Assembly: GCA_026936325.1 (NCBI GenBank)
Contig: JAPTHN010000012.1
Location: forward strand, 39,814,537 to 39,878,536
Reading direction: 5' to 3'
Length of the DNA stretch: 64,000 bases
DNA from: Platynereis dumerilii
Taxonomy: Eukaryota > Annelida > Polychaeta > Phyllodocida > Nereididae
The position numbers and the translations under genes were made by a program. The notes beneath the pieces are model-generated. The model was given only the letters and a program-made list of their open reading frames with translations. It ran no database searches and was not told where the DNA came from. This document shows, piece after piece, positions 54,801 through 64,000 of this stretch (positions are counted from its first letter, which is position 1; each line of letters starts with the position of its first letter).

Positions 54801-56711
54801 GTCTTATTTACATTTTTCCACGGCAACTGTCCTCTGCCACCAGGGCCGCATGAATCTGCTCAGTAGTTCCGCTTATCACATCGCCAGGCACTGGCGCCAC
54901 TGCTCCATTTTCCCGCCAAAAACATTCACACACCTGCTGTGCAGGATTTGGCAATGTGCCAAAATATCACTTACCAATATACTTCCTGAACTCCATTGAC
55001 ATATTTTCCCTGCTCACGTATTTCTCTACCATTTCAATCAAAGCACATGCTGTCAGACAAATTGCACATTTTTATCATTGCCCACTCAATCTTTCCAGTG
55101 CCATCACTGGGAATCTACCTCTTCATTTTCACATATAATGGGGGGTCTGGAGCTCCATTCCCCCTAAAAATGTCCCTCAATGGGTATATCTAGTATAATA
55201 TATTTGAGCTTAGATGATAAATCTGGCCAAGCCTCCAGAAGGGCTTGTGATATAATATCCAGAAGAGTTTCCAGAAAAGTTTCCAGAAGGACTTTGTAGA
55301 ACTTCCAGAAGGATATCCGAAAGAGCTCCGAGAAGACATTCCGGAAGAGCTTGTGGAACAGCAAGCAGAAGAGCATCTGAAAAAGCTTCCAGAGGGATTT
55401 CCTAAGGAAATTCCAGAAGACATCCTAGAAGGATTTCCTGGAGCTTGCGGGAGGGCTTTTAGAGGAGCATCCAAAGGAGCTTTCAAAAGGATTCCCAAAG
55501 ACTTTCCAGAAGGATTCCTGAAAGAGCTTACAGAAGAGCTTCCTCTAGGATTTTCAGAAGAAATTCCAGAAGGAAGTCCAGAAGAGCTTCCAAAGGAGCT
55601 TCTAGAGGGATTTGCCAAGGAAATTTCAGAAGAGATTCCAGAGGACTTTCCATAAGGATTTCCACAAGAGTTTGCAGAAGAAATTCAGAAGGAATTCCAG
55701 AAGAGGTTCCAGAAGACATTCTAGAAGGATTTCCTGAAGAGCTTGTAGGAGAGCTTTTAGAGGAGCTTCCAAAGGAGTTTCAAAATGATTCGCAAAGACT
55801 TTCCAGAAGGATTCCCAAAATAGCTTACAGAAGAGCTTACAGCCTTACACACTGTAAATTCTGAAATTCCGAGTCAGCTCAAATAATTGAGTGAGACGGT
55901 TGCACAATTTGTTTGAGCCATGACAGCTTGCTGTTTTGAGTTATGATAATCTTTATGTTGTTATAACGTGCAAACAACAAGCTATCTTGGCTCAAAGGAA
56001 TTGTGCAACCATCTCACTCAATCAATTAAGCTAACTCAAAATTCAAAATTTACAGTGCATGAGGATTTCCAGATGAGGTTTTAGGACACATACAAGAGAA
56101 CATTCCCAAGAATGTATAAAAGAACTTACAGAATAGTTTCTGAAAATATATTAGAAAGGATTTCCAGAAGAGCTTGCAGGAGAGCGTTCAGAAAATACCT
56201 CCCAGAAGAACCTCCATAATCCAAAGCATGTATTTTTTTAGCTGAAGAGGCCTGTCGCCGCCTGCACAAGGCTGTAAATAGCTAAAGATAGGAAAGGGAG
56301 ACCATAGAAACTACAGCTTAAGGAATCATGTATTCTGCCTGTTGTAGTAATTGAAAATACAAACTGTTTTCTTGATTGTGGTGTATTTGTGTCTCAACGG
56401 GGTTCTTGGACAGGTAGCAATGCACCTTAAAAGGGCAAGTTCCGTCTGGGTTTATTTCGTATAACGCATCTTGCCGGTATCCGAGCGACCACCAGTCATT
56501 ACAGGAGCGAGGGACGGCAGAAATGCATGATAGCACACTGAAGAAGATGGTCAAGGCGCCTGCAAACAGAAATCATTTGAGCCCATTCAAAATTTCAAAT
56601 TTTATAGGATTATTTAATAAAACCTCCAAGCCCCCCCCCCTCCCCGAAGATTAAATGGTTGTCCCCTAAGTTGAATCAAAACTTACCTTTGAGCAAGAGA
56701 GAAAAGCGCAT
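48803..56711 (-). CDS. Secreted fibrinogen-like/COLFI-type domain plus PAN-like domain protein
   Basis: Five minus-strand exons: 56687-56711 (ATG), 56365-56559, 54071-54286, 49451-49615 and 48803-49074 (TAG). Every junction is phase 1, typical of extracellular modular proteins, and the result is 290 residues. A signal peptide (MRFSLLLKGALTIFFSVLS) is followed by CNDWWSLGYRQDALYEINPD and CPFKVHCYLS, the start of a fibrinogen-like module as in contactin-associated proteins. MTYGDLTYDQVRMVTQ, CHYVVNLRCSKS and LWGDTDNDGEELYYRIEPLVC match the middle and end of that module. The last exon (FNLQDENMKFVSGG, CTLNACSMQCVEECC) resembles a PAN/apple domain. The donor of exon 2 (ACA|GTTTGT) is weak but keeps phase and alignment. 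Function is probably ligand or carbohydrate binding outside the cell; the ligand is unknown. Confidence 0.8.
50150..50880. repeat. Minisatellite, ~41-bp unit, about 18 copies
   Basis: Imperfect units of the form TGTCCTGAAATGGAGAAG, then TTCATTTTCCTAAAGGGGG. The unit length varies by a few bases and the G run by several. The array lies in intron 4 of the minus-strand secreted-protein gene. Confidence 0.9.
51837..52006 (-). mobile_element. tRNA-derived SINE, copy 5
   Basis: Minus-strand copy with a good B box (GGGTTCGAATCC) and A-box region (GGTCTAGTGGTAGCG). Its 3' end joins an AAT run instead of the usual GGACGTAAAG block. Confidence 0.8.
52225..52431 (+). mobile_element. tRNA-derived SINE, copy 6 with target duplication
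   Basis: Complete + copy: GGTTGGTCTAGTGGTAGCG, GGGTTGGAATCC, GGACGTAAAGCCCC and an ATCC tail. It is flanked by a 12-bp duplication AGAAATCAGCAG (52213-52224 and 52433-52444), which shows LINE-driven insertion. Confidence 0.9.
52701..53455. mobile_element. TA-flanked DNA transposon, GGGGAACC termini (related subfamily)
   Basis: 755 bp between TA (52699-52700) and TA (53456-53457). The left end is GGGGGAACCGGGGCACATTG. The right end is the inverse, beginning CGGGGAACCGGGGCACATT when read from outside. Subterminal repeats of CCGGGGCMCATTGGGACATC lie at 52894-52936 and inverted relatives at 53046-53090. The plan matches the GGGGAGACC family at 14483 and 59564, but the repeat words differ. No transposase frame. 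Confidence 0.8.
53586..53903. mobile_element. MITE with CACTCTTAAC termini
   Basis: 318 bp with inverted ends CACTCTTAAC...GTTAAGAGTG. Just inside are AAAGGTTC and its inverse GAACC repeats (AAAGGTTCATA, GAACCCTTAAAGGTTCC). No clear target duplication. Non-coding. Confidence 0.65.
55205..56215. repeat. Degenerate 15-bp-period array (CCAGAAGAGCTTCC words)
   Basis: About 800 bases built from words such as TTCCAGAAGGATTTCC and GAAGAGCTTCCAGAAG, mostly spaced by multiples of 15. Because 15 is divisible by 3, the + strand reads as pentads like EELPE-GFPKE-IPEDI and the minus strand as Ser/Gly-rich pentads. Neither has a splice context or start that supports a gene. The array is interrupted by a MITE at 55850-56057 and lies in intron 2 of the secreted-protein gene. 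Confidence 0.75.
55850..56057. mobile_element. MITE with CACTGTAAATT termini
   Basis: 208 bp, long inverted arms: CACTGTAAATTCTGAAATTC at the left, its imperfect inverse at the right, with GAGTGAGACGGTTGCACAAT and its partner further in. It is inserted in the 15-bp array. Target duplication unclear. Confidence 0.8.
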
Positions 56712-57049
56712 TTTTTATTTCTGATGTGGTGCCAAAAATCCTTTATCGTCTGTTATGATAGTATGATGTTAGAGGTACCACAGGTATGAGAGGCACTTAT
56801 TAACCATCTACAATTGATGATAAATTATGAATTAAGTATTGATATATCTCAGTGGTACTGTGAGACTGATCAATTTCATTGTAAAATCAATCAACATGTG
56901 CCAAGCTGGCGATATCTTTGAGACTTGAGCAGAGGCAGTTTCTGGGCAACCATTAATTACATTGATTGCGAATATCGTATTCCTTAAACACGAATCAGTC
57001 AATTGTTATCAGCTGTCTTTACTGACAAAAATTCCCACGGCCCTTATTG

Positions 57050-58192
57050 CAGGCTTGGGGTCAAGTACTGTACTTGGACTCAGTACTTGGACTCGAGTCC
57101 AAGTACTCTGTACTTGGACTTGTACTTGGACTCGTAACTTCTAAAATTGAAGTACTTGTACTTGGACTTGGACTTGAATCCAAAGTACTTGAAGTACTTT
57201 GTAAGTACATCATGCAAGTACTTTAAAAATGAAGGCCAAATTGGAAAGTCAATCAAATGTTTGGAAGATCTAAAGGTAAAAAGATAACGTATTAAATTAT
57301 TGTGATGTCCATATTTCTGTATTTCACATCTGGAATGAAGATTAATTCTCTTTATAATTTCTTGTTGACACAGACAAACTGAATGCACTTGTTAATGCGT
57401 GTGAATTAAGAGTTTAATTAGGCAGTTAATTGCAATTTAAAAAATGATATATGTACATCGGAATTGCATTTCATACAAATGCAGCTTGGATCAGGTGTGA
57501 CATCTTGAATAGTAAGTAGGCCTATTTAAAGCTTGGTGTAAATGTTTTAAAATATGTACATCTTTTCAAGTGGAAGCTAAATGCACATAAGCAAAATCAT
57601 TCAATGCTGAATATAGGCCTGTATACAACATGAACTAAAATACAACTATCAAAAAAAATTACTGTCAAACCATGTATTTCTATTAATGGACATTCTATGA
57701 GCATGGAATAAGCTGGAATAAGCTGTAACAAATTTGTATAAGTTAATTTAAAATTCCCGAAAGAGAAATTATGTACTAAATTAGGTTCACATAAATGTTA
57801 TTTTGACATTATTAGTTCATTAATGATTTCATATAAACTAAATAACAGCAGATACAGTTCTATTGTATAATATTTTCTGCTTTTGTTGTACCCCTATTGT
57901 TTCATGCCCCTATTGTTTTTCACTCTGTTTAAACAACAAGATACCTGTATCATTTTGGTTCTAGTTTGCTAATTAGCTAATTATACACATCACACCTCCA
58001 ATACACTGTATTATTTAAAAACTTTGATTTGATTTTATTCCTATTTCTTCCAGCTGTTATGATAGAAAAATATCCAAATTGGATATATCGCTTTACTCAT
58101 ATTGTTAATTGTTATTTAAGAAAAGTAGACAGTCCTTTAGATCGGCAGATATAATATTATTAAAGGATAGATATAATGTTATTGACAGACAA

Positions 58193-58286
<94 letters not shown>

Positions 58287-58310
58287 TTGTTGTACTTGAC
58301 CCCAAGCCTG
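57050..58310. mobile_element. hAT-type non-autonomous element
   Basis: 1261 bp with perfect 19-bp inverted ends CAGGCTTGGGGTCAAGTAC and a perfect 8-bp duplication CCTTATTG (57042-57049 and 58311-58318). The left subterminal region repeats GTACTTGGACT many times in both orientations. No transposase frame. A GATA microsatellite sits near the right end. Confidence 0.9.
58192..58286. repeat. (GATA)n microsatellite
   Basis: About 23 uninterrupted tetranucleotide units inside the hAT element. Confidence 0.95.
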
Positions 58311-58318
58311 CCTTATTG

Positions 58319-59563
58319 ATTATTAATTAAATTTAAGAGTGAAGCTCTGGATTGGATTGGCGTACCTTGGTCATTTTACTTTTGAATTACCTGTCCCTTT
58401 GCACTTTCATTTGGGAATAATTAATTTCACTAAAACTGGCAATAAATTGTCTATTTAAACCCCTGTCTCTTCGCAATTTTACTTTCGAATTACCGGAATG
58501 AACAGAATTGCATGGTAATATTAAAAACACACCAGTAAGGACTACAACATTCTCCATCTTTGACATGGTCTCCTGTATCCGTACGTTGAAATACTGAACA
58601 AAATTACAAGCGTCTTGCTTTTTTTTTTGGAGGGGGTAGTAATATCTCTGTCTGACTAAAACTTTCACAATGGGTGATATTGTGCAACTGATAACAACAA
58701 CGGGCCCACATTAGGTCTGGGAAACTGGAGATTGAGAAGCTGGGAAAAACAGGAAAAAACTACGGGCCCACATTAGGTCTGGGAAACTGGAGATTGAGAA
58801 GCTGGGAAAAACAGGAAAAAACTAAAATTTCCAGGTGCCTGGTACCTATCAGAATCAGACCGATTTGTGTAGGATGCAGACTTGAAACGCGAAAAGAAGC
58901 TTCTATTGCAACACTTAAGGGTAGTGAGTCCGCCGATTCTATGTAAAATTTAACTTGTTGTTATAGATCATAAATTGATATCTCAAGTATAGTATACATT
59001 TCCAATCAACAGAATTGCGTGTTTTCTATAATTAAGTGAGTTTAATTGATTGTAAAGCCTTAAATTACTTAAGGAGAGCCCTGCATTGCTTGAAATGTAA
59101 ACAAAGCAGTGCTTTTTCACGGCATGAAAAACTATTTGTTTACATTTTTCAAGGAAATAAACTTCTTATACTGTCAATAGAACAGTAATTAGGTAAATTT
59201 TTCAACTGGAATGTTAAATATGACTGAAATCTATCCATTAACTGTCCATTAAAAATGTGGACTTACTACCTTTAAATTAAATTCTCACAAGCGAGTTACT
59301 TGCATGTGTGCATCTGCCTGATAAACGCACATATTAAAGGTCACTAAAAATGTGTCATTCATGCATTTTTTGGCTGGAAAAATATAATGTACTGGATGAC
59401 CATGCAACATAATGTCCTACCTACTGTTACTTTGCCACCTTCTTATATTACAGAAATTTGCTTCTTTCGTTTAGAGAACTTGGCTTCCTTCGTATTATCG
59501 AAAACTTTGCTTCCTTCGTATTAGAGAACTTTGCTTTTTATGCCCATACGGAAACACAAATTA
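58319..59563. other. Intergenic; 62-bp perfect tandem duplication
   Basis: 58701-58762 is repeated exactly at 58763-58824 (starting CGGGCCCACATTAGG). The rest shows no gene beyond the doubtful exon at 58533. Confidence 0.6.
58533..58566 (-). CDS. Possible alternative first exon of the secreted-protein gene
   Basis: On the minus strand MSKMENVVVLT is followed by G|GTGTGT, a donor in phase 1, the same phase as exon 1 at 56687. Joined to the exon 2 acceptor it would give another signal peptide (GALTIFFSVLSCISA). This is weak: 34 bases and no expression evidence. Confidence 0.25.
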
Positions 59564-60728
59564 GGGGAGACCGGGGGTGGTTGTCACAGGGGCTGGTTGT
59601 CACAGGGGCAGGTTGTCACACTGTGTAGAATTTAAACATGCTCTATTTCTATTTAAAGCAAGTAGGAGCACAGCCATTGTATATATGAAAGTCAGTACAA
59701 GAGTAACTTAAATCTATCTGGTGAATATACCTACGTCATTCTAAATCCTGATCTCATATTGGACATGTTTTTTTAATTCAGCACTTGGGGCAGGTTGTCA
59801 CATTTTCGGGGCAGGTAGTCACACTTTCGGGGCAGGTTGTCACACTTTTGGTTAAGAGTTTGAATGCAGGATGTGAGACTCTGTAAGCCAAGTCCTGACT
59901 AAGACAAGTTATTTTGGACATGTGAGGAATCCTCTACTTGCCCAGTGCAGACCTTAACAATCAGGTGACTCTGTACAAGGGTGCTACAAATTTTGACTTA
60001 TCAAGGCAACAGAAATTCATTTTGATAAGGAAGAGGGCAAGTGCAGACTGCAGAATTTTTCTGCAAATTCCTTTTGAAAATTTGAAATAGATCTTTTAGA
60101 TGCTATGCCTTTTCTGCTTACATCATCTATCATCAGTAGAATGTACTAAGGGGATGTCAATTTAATGTCCAAGAGAGCGTGACAACATGCCCCGAAGGTG
60201 TGACAACCTGCCCCGAAAGCGTGACAACCTGCCTCGAAAGTGTAACAACCTGCCCCAAAAGTGTGACAACCTGCCCCAAAAGTGTGACAACCTGCCCCAA
60301 AAGTGTGACAACCTGCCCCATAAGTGTGACAACCTGCCCCATAATTTTGTGACAACCTGCCCCGAGTGCTTCTCATGGCAACAATGGCAGATTACTGCCA
60401 TTTTGTTTACATTTCTTCAGTTTTTACATATTGATACCATGAACACATAAAAGCAAAACAAAATTTTTCAATCTGTTCAGTAGTATCACTTGTGTACGAA
60501 GAATAAAGTGACATTCAATTTGAAGGTGAAATTTTACTTTTGGCAGTAAAAATATTGAAATGCTCATTGTGCTTTGCAAATGTCCTTCTTGGTGTTAGAA
60601 TTTTATGAAGAGACCCCTGGTGATGATTTCTAAAATAAAAAATGACTGGTCGGACAATACTGCCCCCTAGTTTTTCACAGTAAAAAGTGTGACAACGTGC
60701 CCCTGTGACAACCAGCCCCAGTCTCCCC
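59564..60728. mobile_element. TA-flanked DNA transposon, GGGGAGACC termini (copy 2)
   Basis: 1165 bp between TA (59562-59563) and TA (60729-60730). The ends match those of 14483-15523 (GGGGAGACCGGGG; TTGTCACAGGGGC). Inside, blocks such as ATTTCTATTTAAAGCA and TTATTTTGGACATRTGAGGA are shared with copy 1, so both derive from one element. It is longer mainly because its right subterminal array is expanded. No transposase frame. Confidence 0.85.
60178..60366. repeat. Expanded subterminal array in the TA-flanked transposon
   Basis: Nine or ten units of about 20 bases, AGTGTGACAACCTGCCCC(A/G)A, in direct orientation; copy 1 has two units in the same place. The units are the reverse complement of the word repeated at the left end. 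The frames open through the array are produced by the repeat. Confidence 0.9.
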
Positions 60729-60779
60729 TACCATGCATGTCCCAGTAATGAATACTATAGGCCTATAGGATAAAGTGAT

Positions 60780-60930
60780 ATGTATAGGTTATTCACAATG
60801 GGAGAGGAAATATGTGATTCATCACCCGAGGGCTTTAGCAATGATACAAACAGTCAAAAATGAGACGATAAGTGGGCCACAAATATGGGAATTATAGCGC
60901 TGAAATACCGGCATGCGATTGTCTATAATT
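60780..60930 (-). repeat. MITE-like repeat family X, inverted fragment
   Basis: TAGGTTATTCACAATGGGAG, CACCCGAGGGCTTTAGC and ATGAGACGATAAGTGG match the family inverted. It lies just outside the TA-flanked transposon copy 2, as family X also flanks copy 1. Confidence 0.65.
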
Positions 60931-62849
60931 TGCATTGTTACAAATGATAATAACTTTGATCATTAAAAGAAAGTCTTACCAATGTCAATCATTCGCTCCA
61001 TCCCTCAGACAATGTCAATGAACTAAACTCGAACGAGTGAAGTCTCTCTCGCGTAATAAGCAAAAAACAACTTTTGATTGATTAATTCAGGAGATTCCCC
61101 AACAAACATTAATCTGTTATGTAAGCTTGCGGGAACTAAAAACAATTTTATAATAATTTTTACGACCAAGTTCCGAGCCTGGTTAGTGCTTAGCATGAAT
61201 TTTACATTAGCCTCCGAAACATCATCAATAAAGCTAATGTCAGATGTCAGCGAGTATATCGTATGACAAAACATTGACGTCAATATTGTCCATTCATTTT
61301 AAGTGTTGGTCTATAAGGTAGAGTGTCACTTGTGGATCACGGGTGTCCTACTGGTGGATCACGGGTGTCCTTGGGCGCCCCCCCCCCCCAGCAGTTACAG
61401 ATGCAGACGGTGGTCCAGGCGAGCCCCGGCGCATTTTCGACATTCGTGTGCCTGATTTTAAAAAATCAAATCAATATAATATTATAATCCAGTTGAAAAA
61501 ATAGCTATTTGAAATGTTTTAAAGTAAATTTCCTGTTATCGCTTTTCGAAATAAGGTAAAGCATCAGCAAATTCATTAAATATTTTCGTTTGAGCAAAAC
61601 AAAATAGCGGCAGCTCTGATTTTTTACCTCTTTTTCAATAAAAAATGGTGGTTCATCTGCCCACCAGCGCCACAGGATCTGGCATCACTGTAATGATTGG
61701 CAGTTAAATTATTTAAAGAAAAAAAGCCTTAAATCAATTTGCAAAATTGATCTTGCTCAAGCGTAATTGGTAATGAAATGACATATCTTTCTTTTATCGT
61801 TTTTTTTATGTCACTAAAACTAATGCCAATGACTTTTTACAACCTGACTGCTGAAACTTTTTTCTTCAAATGCACTGAAAATTCTGTGAGCTATTCAACT
61901 AACTAAATAAGGGAGGTTATCACCATAATGATTGGTACGATTGCCATTGAGTATTGCAAACTTGCGACGGTGAGCAATAGTATTACTGTTTATTTGATAA
62001 GGGAAATTTTATTCATTTTTCTAACCTCAATGAGCATTTGTCGTTGTTGGTCTTTGTCATCCGGGTCATCCCTTTTGTCTGATTTTCATTGAGTGTCCCC
62101 TGCGACCTTAATGATCAGGTTGCAAAATGGCCAAGGGCTCTTTCGTGAAGCGAATTGAGCACAAGAGAGGACTCAAAACTCAATGCAGTGTAAGTCTTAA
62201 CATCAACTTTCCACAGCAGGGAATTAGGTCAATAGTGGCCAGCTTCTTATCAATGATTTAGTTTTGTATTTTAGGCATGCGGGACAGCTGTTTTCCAGCA
62301 GGGGGGGGCATTCCCTATTTTGCCCTGAAATTTTAACATGTGACCGACAGTTGAAACCTATATTCCACAACAAACTTCCGCTGTCTTGTCAACCAAATTC
62401 CACATCTGTCATTGAACATCTGTTATGCCGTGTTAATGTGTCAAAAGCAATGCGGAGGATTTTCCAAATATGGTACCAGTCCCAACATACCCCATGTCCC
62501 GATATGTCCCCATCTCCCTTCATTGATAGATAAATAGATTCATTTATATATCTAATGATTTAGAGAGTGTTTTGATAGATTACTCTCCCCTGGGAACGTT
62601 GCTTAAATCAATGCGTTTAAAGGTCATTTATTCATTGTTGTTATAAATTAACTGTGACTCCTGTTAAGTTAATGGTTATTCAATACTAAATACTTAAATG
62701 TCAGAATATTTTATTAAGGCTCAACCTCATCAACAGGTACCCAAGGGACATAAAACCTGCTCTAAGGCGCTTCACATGCAACAAGGATAAAATGTGATGT
62801 ATGACGATAAAATATAAATATTTTTAAATCCAGTATATATAGTAAACAT
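60931..62849. other. No gene seen
   Basis: Contains a short direct repeat (TGGATCACGGGTGTCC, 61333 and 61354), the inverted partner (62130-62240) of the repeat at 29626, and a scrap near 62480-62512 (CCATGTCCCGATATGTCCCC) resembling the interior of the GGGGAACC element. No coding frame with family features. Confidence 0.45.
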
Positions 62850-63240
62850 TGAATATTAAAAGCAATTTTAAATAGGTGGGTTTTAAGATGTCTTTTAAAT
62901 AAAGTAATTGTTAGACAGTCTCTGAGGAACTTTGGCAGCATATTCCACTCTTTAGCAGCAGCGTATTGGAAAGTTTGATCGCCTCATGAGTGTAGTCTTG
63001 ATCTTGGTAGAGTCAGGTATAATTCTCCAGAAGAACGAAGGGAGCTTATTTGTTGACGCACAGTTAACAAGTATGTTATGTAGCATGGCGCCAGGCCATG
63101 GAGCGCCTTGTGTGTCATGATTAAAATCTTAAATTGGACTCTTTGCTTAACTGGCAACCAGTGGAGCTCCTTCAAAACAGGAGTGATGTGACATGATTGT
63201 TTATATAAATTTAGTTTTGGTGATTACTCTTGCTGCCATA
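62850..63240 (-). mobile_element. LINE 3' fragment (CR1/L2-like)
   Basis: On the minus strand, MKELHWLPVKQRVQFKILIM and THKALHGLAPCYITYLL, the conserved C-terminal block of CR1/L2-type LINE proteins. Frameshifts and stops follow; only a relic remains. Confidence 0.75.
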
Positions 63241-63447
63241 TTTTGCACTCATTGTAAACGATTAGTTGCCTTCACAGAAACACCATGCAGTAGTCCATTT
63301 GCCTAGTATAGTCAATTCTTAATAATACTCATTATCATGACATCTTCTTTATTCATACAGTATATACAAATATGTGATTGACAAAATAGATTATAAATTC
63401 AAGTTGTCAACATGTTATGTCTATGGGGCATACCAAAAATGATTCCT

Positions 63448-63822
63448 TTACTTATGGCGTAATGCGATATGCTTTCTAAGTTCGAAGGGTCTGAAAAATC
63501 CTCTCTCACAAAATTCACACTTGTGGGTTGGAGGAGAATTGTGTCTTTTCATATGCTCATTGTAATGACCAGTTTGAGTGAAAGATTTATTACAAATTTC
63601 ACATGTGTGTAGCTTAACTCCAGAGTGTTCTAACTTATGCTTATTCAGGTCTGTGACAGCAGAAAATTGTTTAGCACAAATGTCACAAGTATGAGTTTTG
63701 ACACCTTTGTGTCTTTTCCTGTGGTCATTACAGTGATTTTTCCGTCCGAATCTTTTATCACAAAAAGTACAGGCGTATGGCTTGATATCTGAGTGAGTCC
63801 TCATGTGTCTGGTCAAAGTCAT
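63448..63822 (-). CDS. C2H2 zinc-finger ORF, probably 5'-truncated
   Basis: 124 residues on the minus strand. The frame starts inside a finger (LTRHMRTH, second half only) and then has four complete C2H2 fingers: CTFCDKRFGRKNHCNDHRKR, CDICAKQFSAVTDLNKHKLE, CEICNKSFTQTGHYNEHMKR and CEFCERGFFRPFELRKHIAL, with THKCEFCERG-type linkers. In-frame stops (TGA, TAA) lie directly before the first Met and no acceptor there restores the missing half finger. It therefore looks like a truncated copy or a gene whose upstream exon joins in a way I cannot see. A DNA-binding role is expected if expressed. Confidence 0.65.
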   Translation of the reverse strand: MTLTRHMRTHSDIKPYACTFCDKRFGRKNHCNDHRKRHKGVKTHTCDICAKQFSAVTDLNKHKLEHSGVKLHTCEICNKSFTQTGHYNEHMKRHNSPPTHKCEFCERGFFRPFELRKHIALRHK

Positions 63823-64000
63823 TTATCATGCTTAGAGAGACAAGTGTTGATGGTAAGACATCATTGTTTAATTTACATGATAACTGTATTTGTGTTAGAT
63901 ATAAGTATTGGCTAAAAATAGTGTGAAGAGTGTGATAAACACATGCATATATATGCATATTTATCAAAGAAACAAATTTGTAGCCTCATTAAATGGATTC

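Noticed and set aside
55353-55655. Pentapeptide-repeat protein (EELPE-type)
   Set aside because: No start context, splice sites or homologous domain; both strands are open because of the 15-bp period. Kept only as an observation.
58105-58305. IYLS-repeat protein
   Set aside because: Translation of a GATA microsatellite.
60178-60366. CRISPR-like array of ~20-bp repeats
   Set aside because: There are no unique spacers of constant length, the genome is animal, and the units are the subterminal words of a TA-flanked transposon.
61023-61283. 86-residue minus-strand frame as a gene
   Set aside because: No recognised domain, signal peptide or splice support; overlaps an equally open frame on the other strand.
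1-64000. LTR retroelements, retroviruses, Polintons
   Set aside because: I looked for gag-pol type proteins, long terminal repeats and capsid or polymerase-B frames and saw none; all reverse transcriptases here are of the LINE type.

Overview
This window is nuclear DNA of an animal, most likely a marine invertebrate. Host genes are spliced with GT/AG introns, and there is one long intronless Toll-like receptor of the multi-cysteine-cluster type. Base composition is AT-rich. LINEs of at least three kinds, tRNA-derived SINEs, hAT-type MITEs and minisatellites fill the spaces. A non-vertebrate deuterostome (acorn worm, echinoderm, amphioxus) would fit, but nothing here fixes the species and a protostome is not excluded. 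I saw no rRNA, true tRNA gene, CRISPR array, LTR retroelement, retrovirus or Polinton.

Layout. 1-2343: 3' part of an L1/Tx1-like LINE. 3455-5973: Mutator-like (MULE) transposase whose reading frame is split over six phase-compatible exons, with a PHD-like exon fragment upstream and a cluster of GCCGTTYTGG motifs downstream (6363-6582). 7255-13910: two diverged copies of one segment; copy A carries a LINE and a hAT MITE that copy B lacks. 13949-15600: a 132-bp triplication, then a dispersed MITE split by a TA-flanked transposon. 16950-17170: antisense scrap of a TLR gene. 20356-24132: complete TLR gene. 28108-46745: beta-1,4-galactosyltransferase-family gene in seven exons. Its third intron holds three LINEs nested inside one another, and the innermost has two intact ORFs. 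48803-56711 (minus strand): a five-exon secreted protein with a fibrinogen-like/COLFI-type domain and a PAN-like domain, all introns in phase 1. 57050-58310: hAT element. 59564-60728: second TA-flanked transposon. 62850-63822: LINE scrap and a C2H2 zinc-finger ORF.

The host genes do not form an operon or a shared pathway. The TLR is a pathogen receptor at a membrane, the galactosyltransferase is a Golgi type II enzyme, and the fibrinogen-like/PAN protein is probably secreted and ligand-binding. What links the window is layered transposon history, which can be read from target-site duplications and in-window empty sites.

The most noteworthy items are the three-level LINE nest, the intron-bearing MULE gene, a family of TA-inserting elements with termini starting GGGGA.ACCGGGGC and expandable subterminal arrays, the ~290-residue basic C-terminal extension on the galactosyltransferase, and a TLR with a degenerate BB loop.
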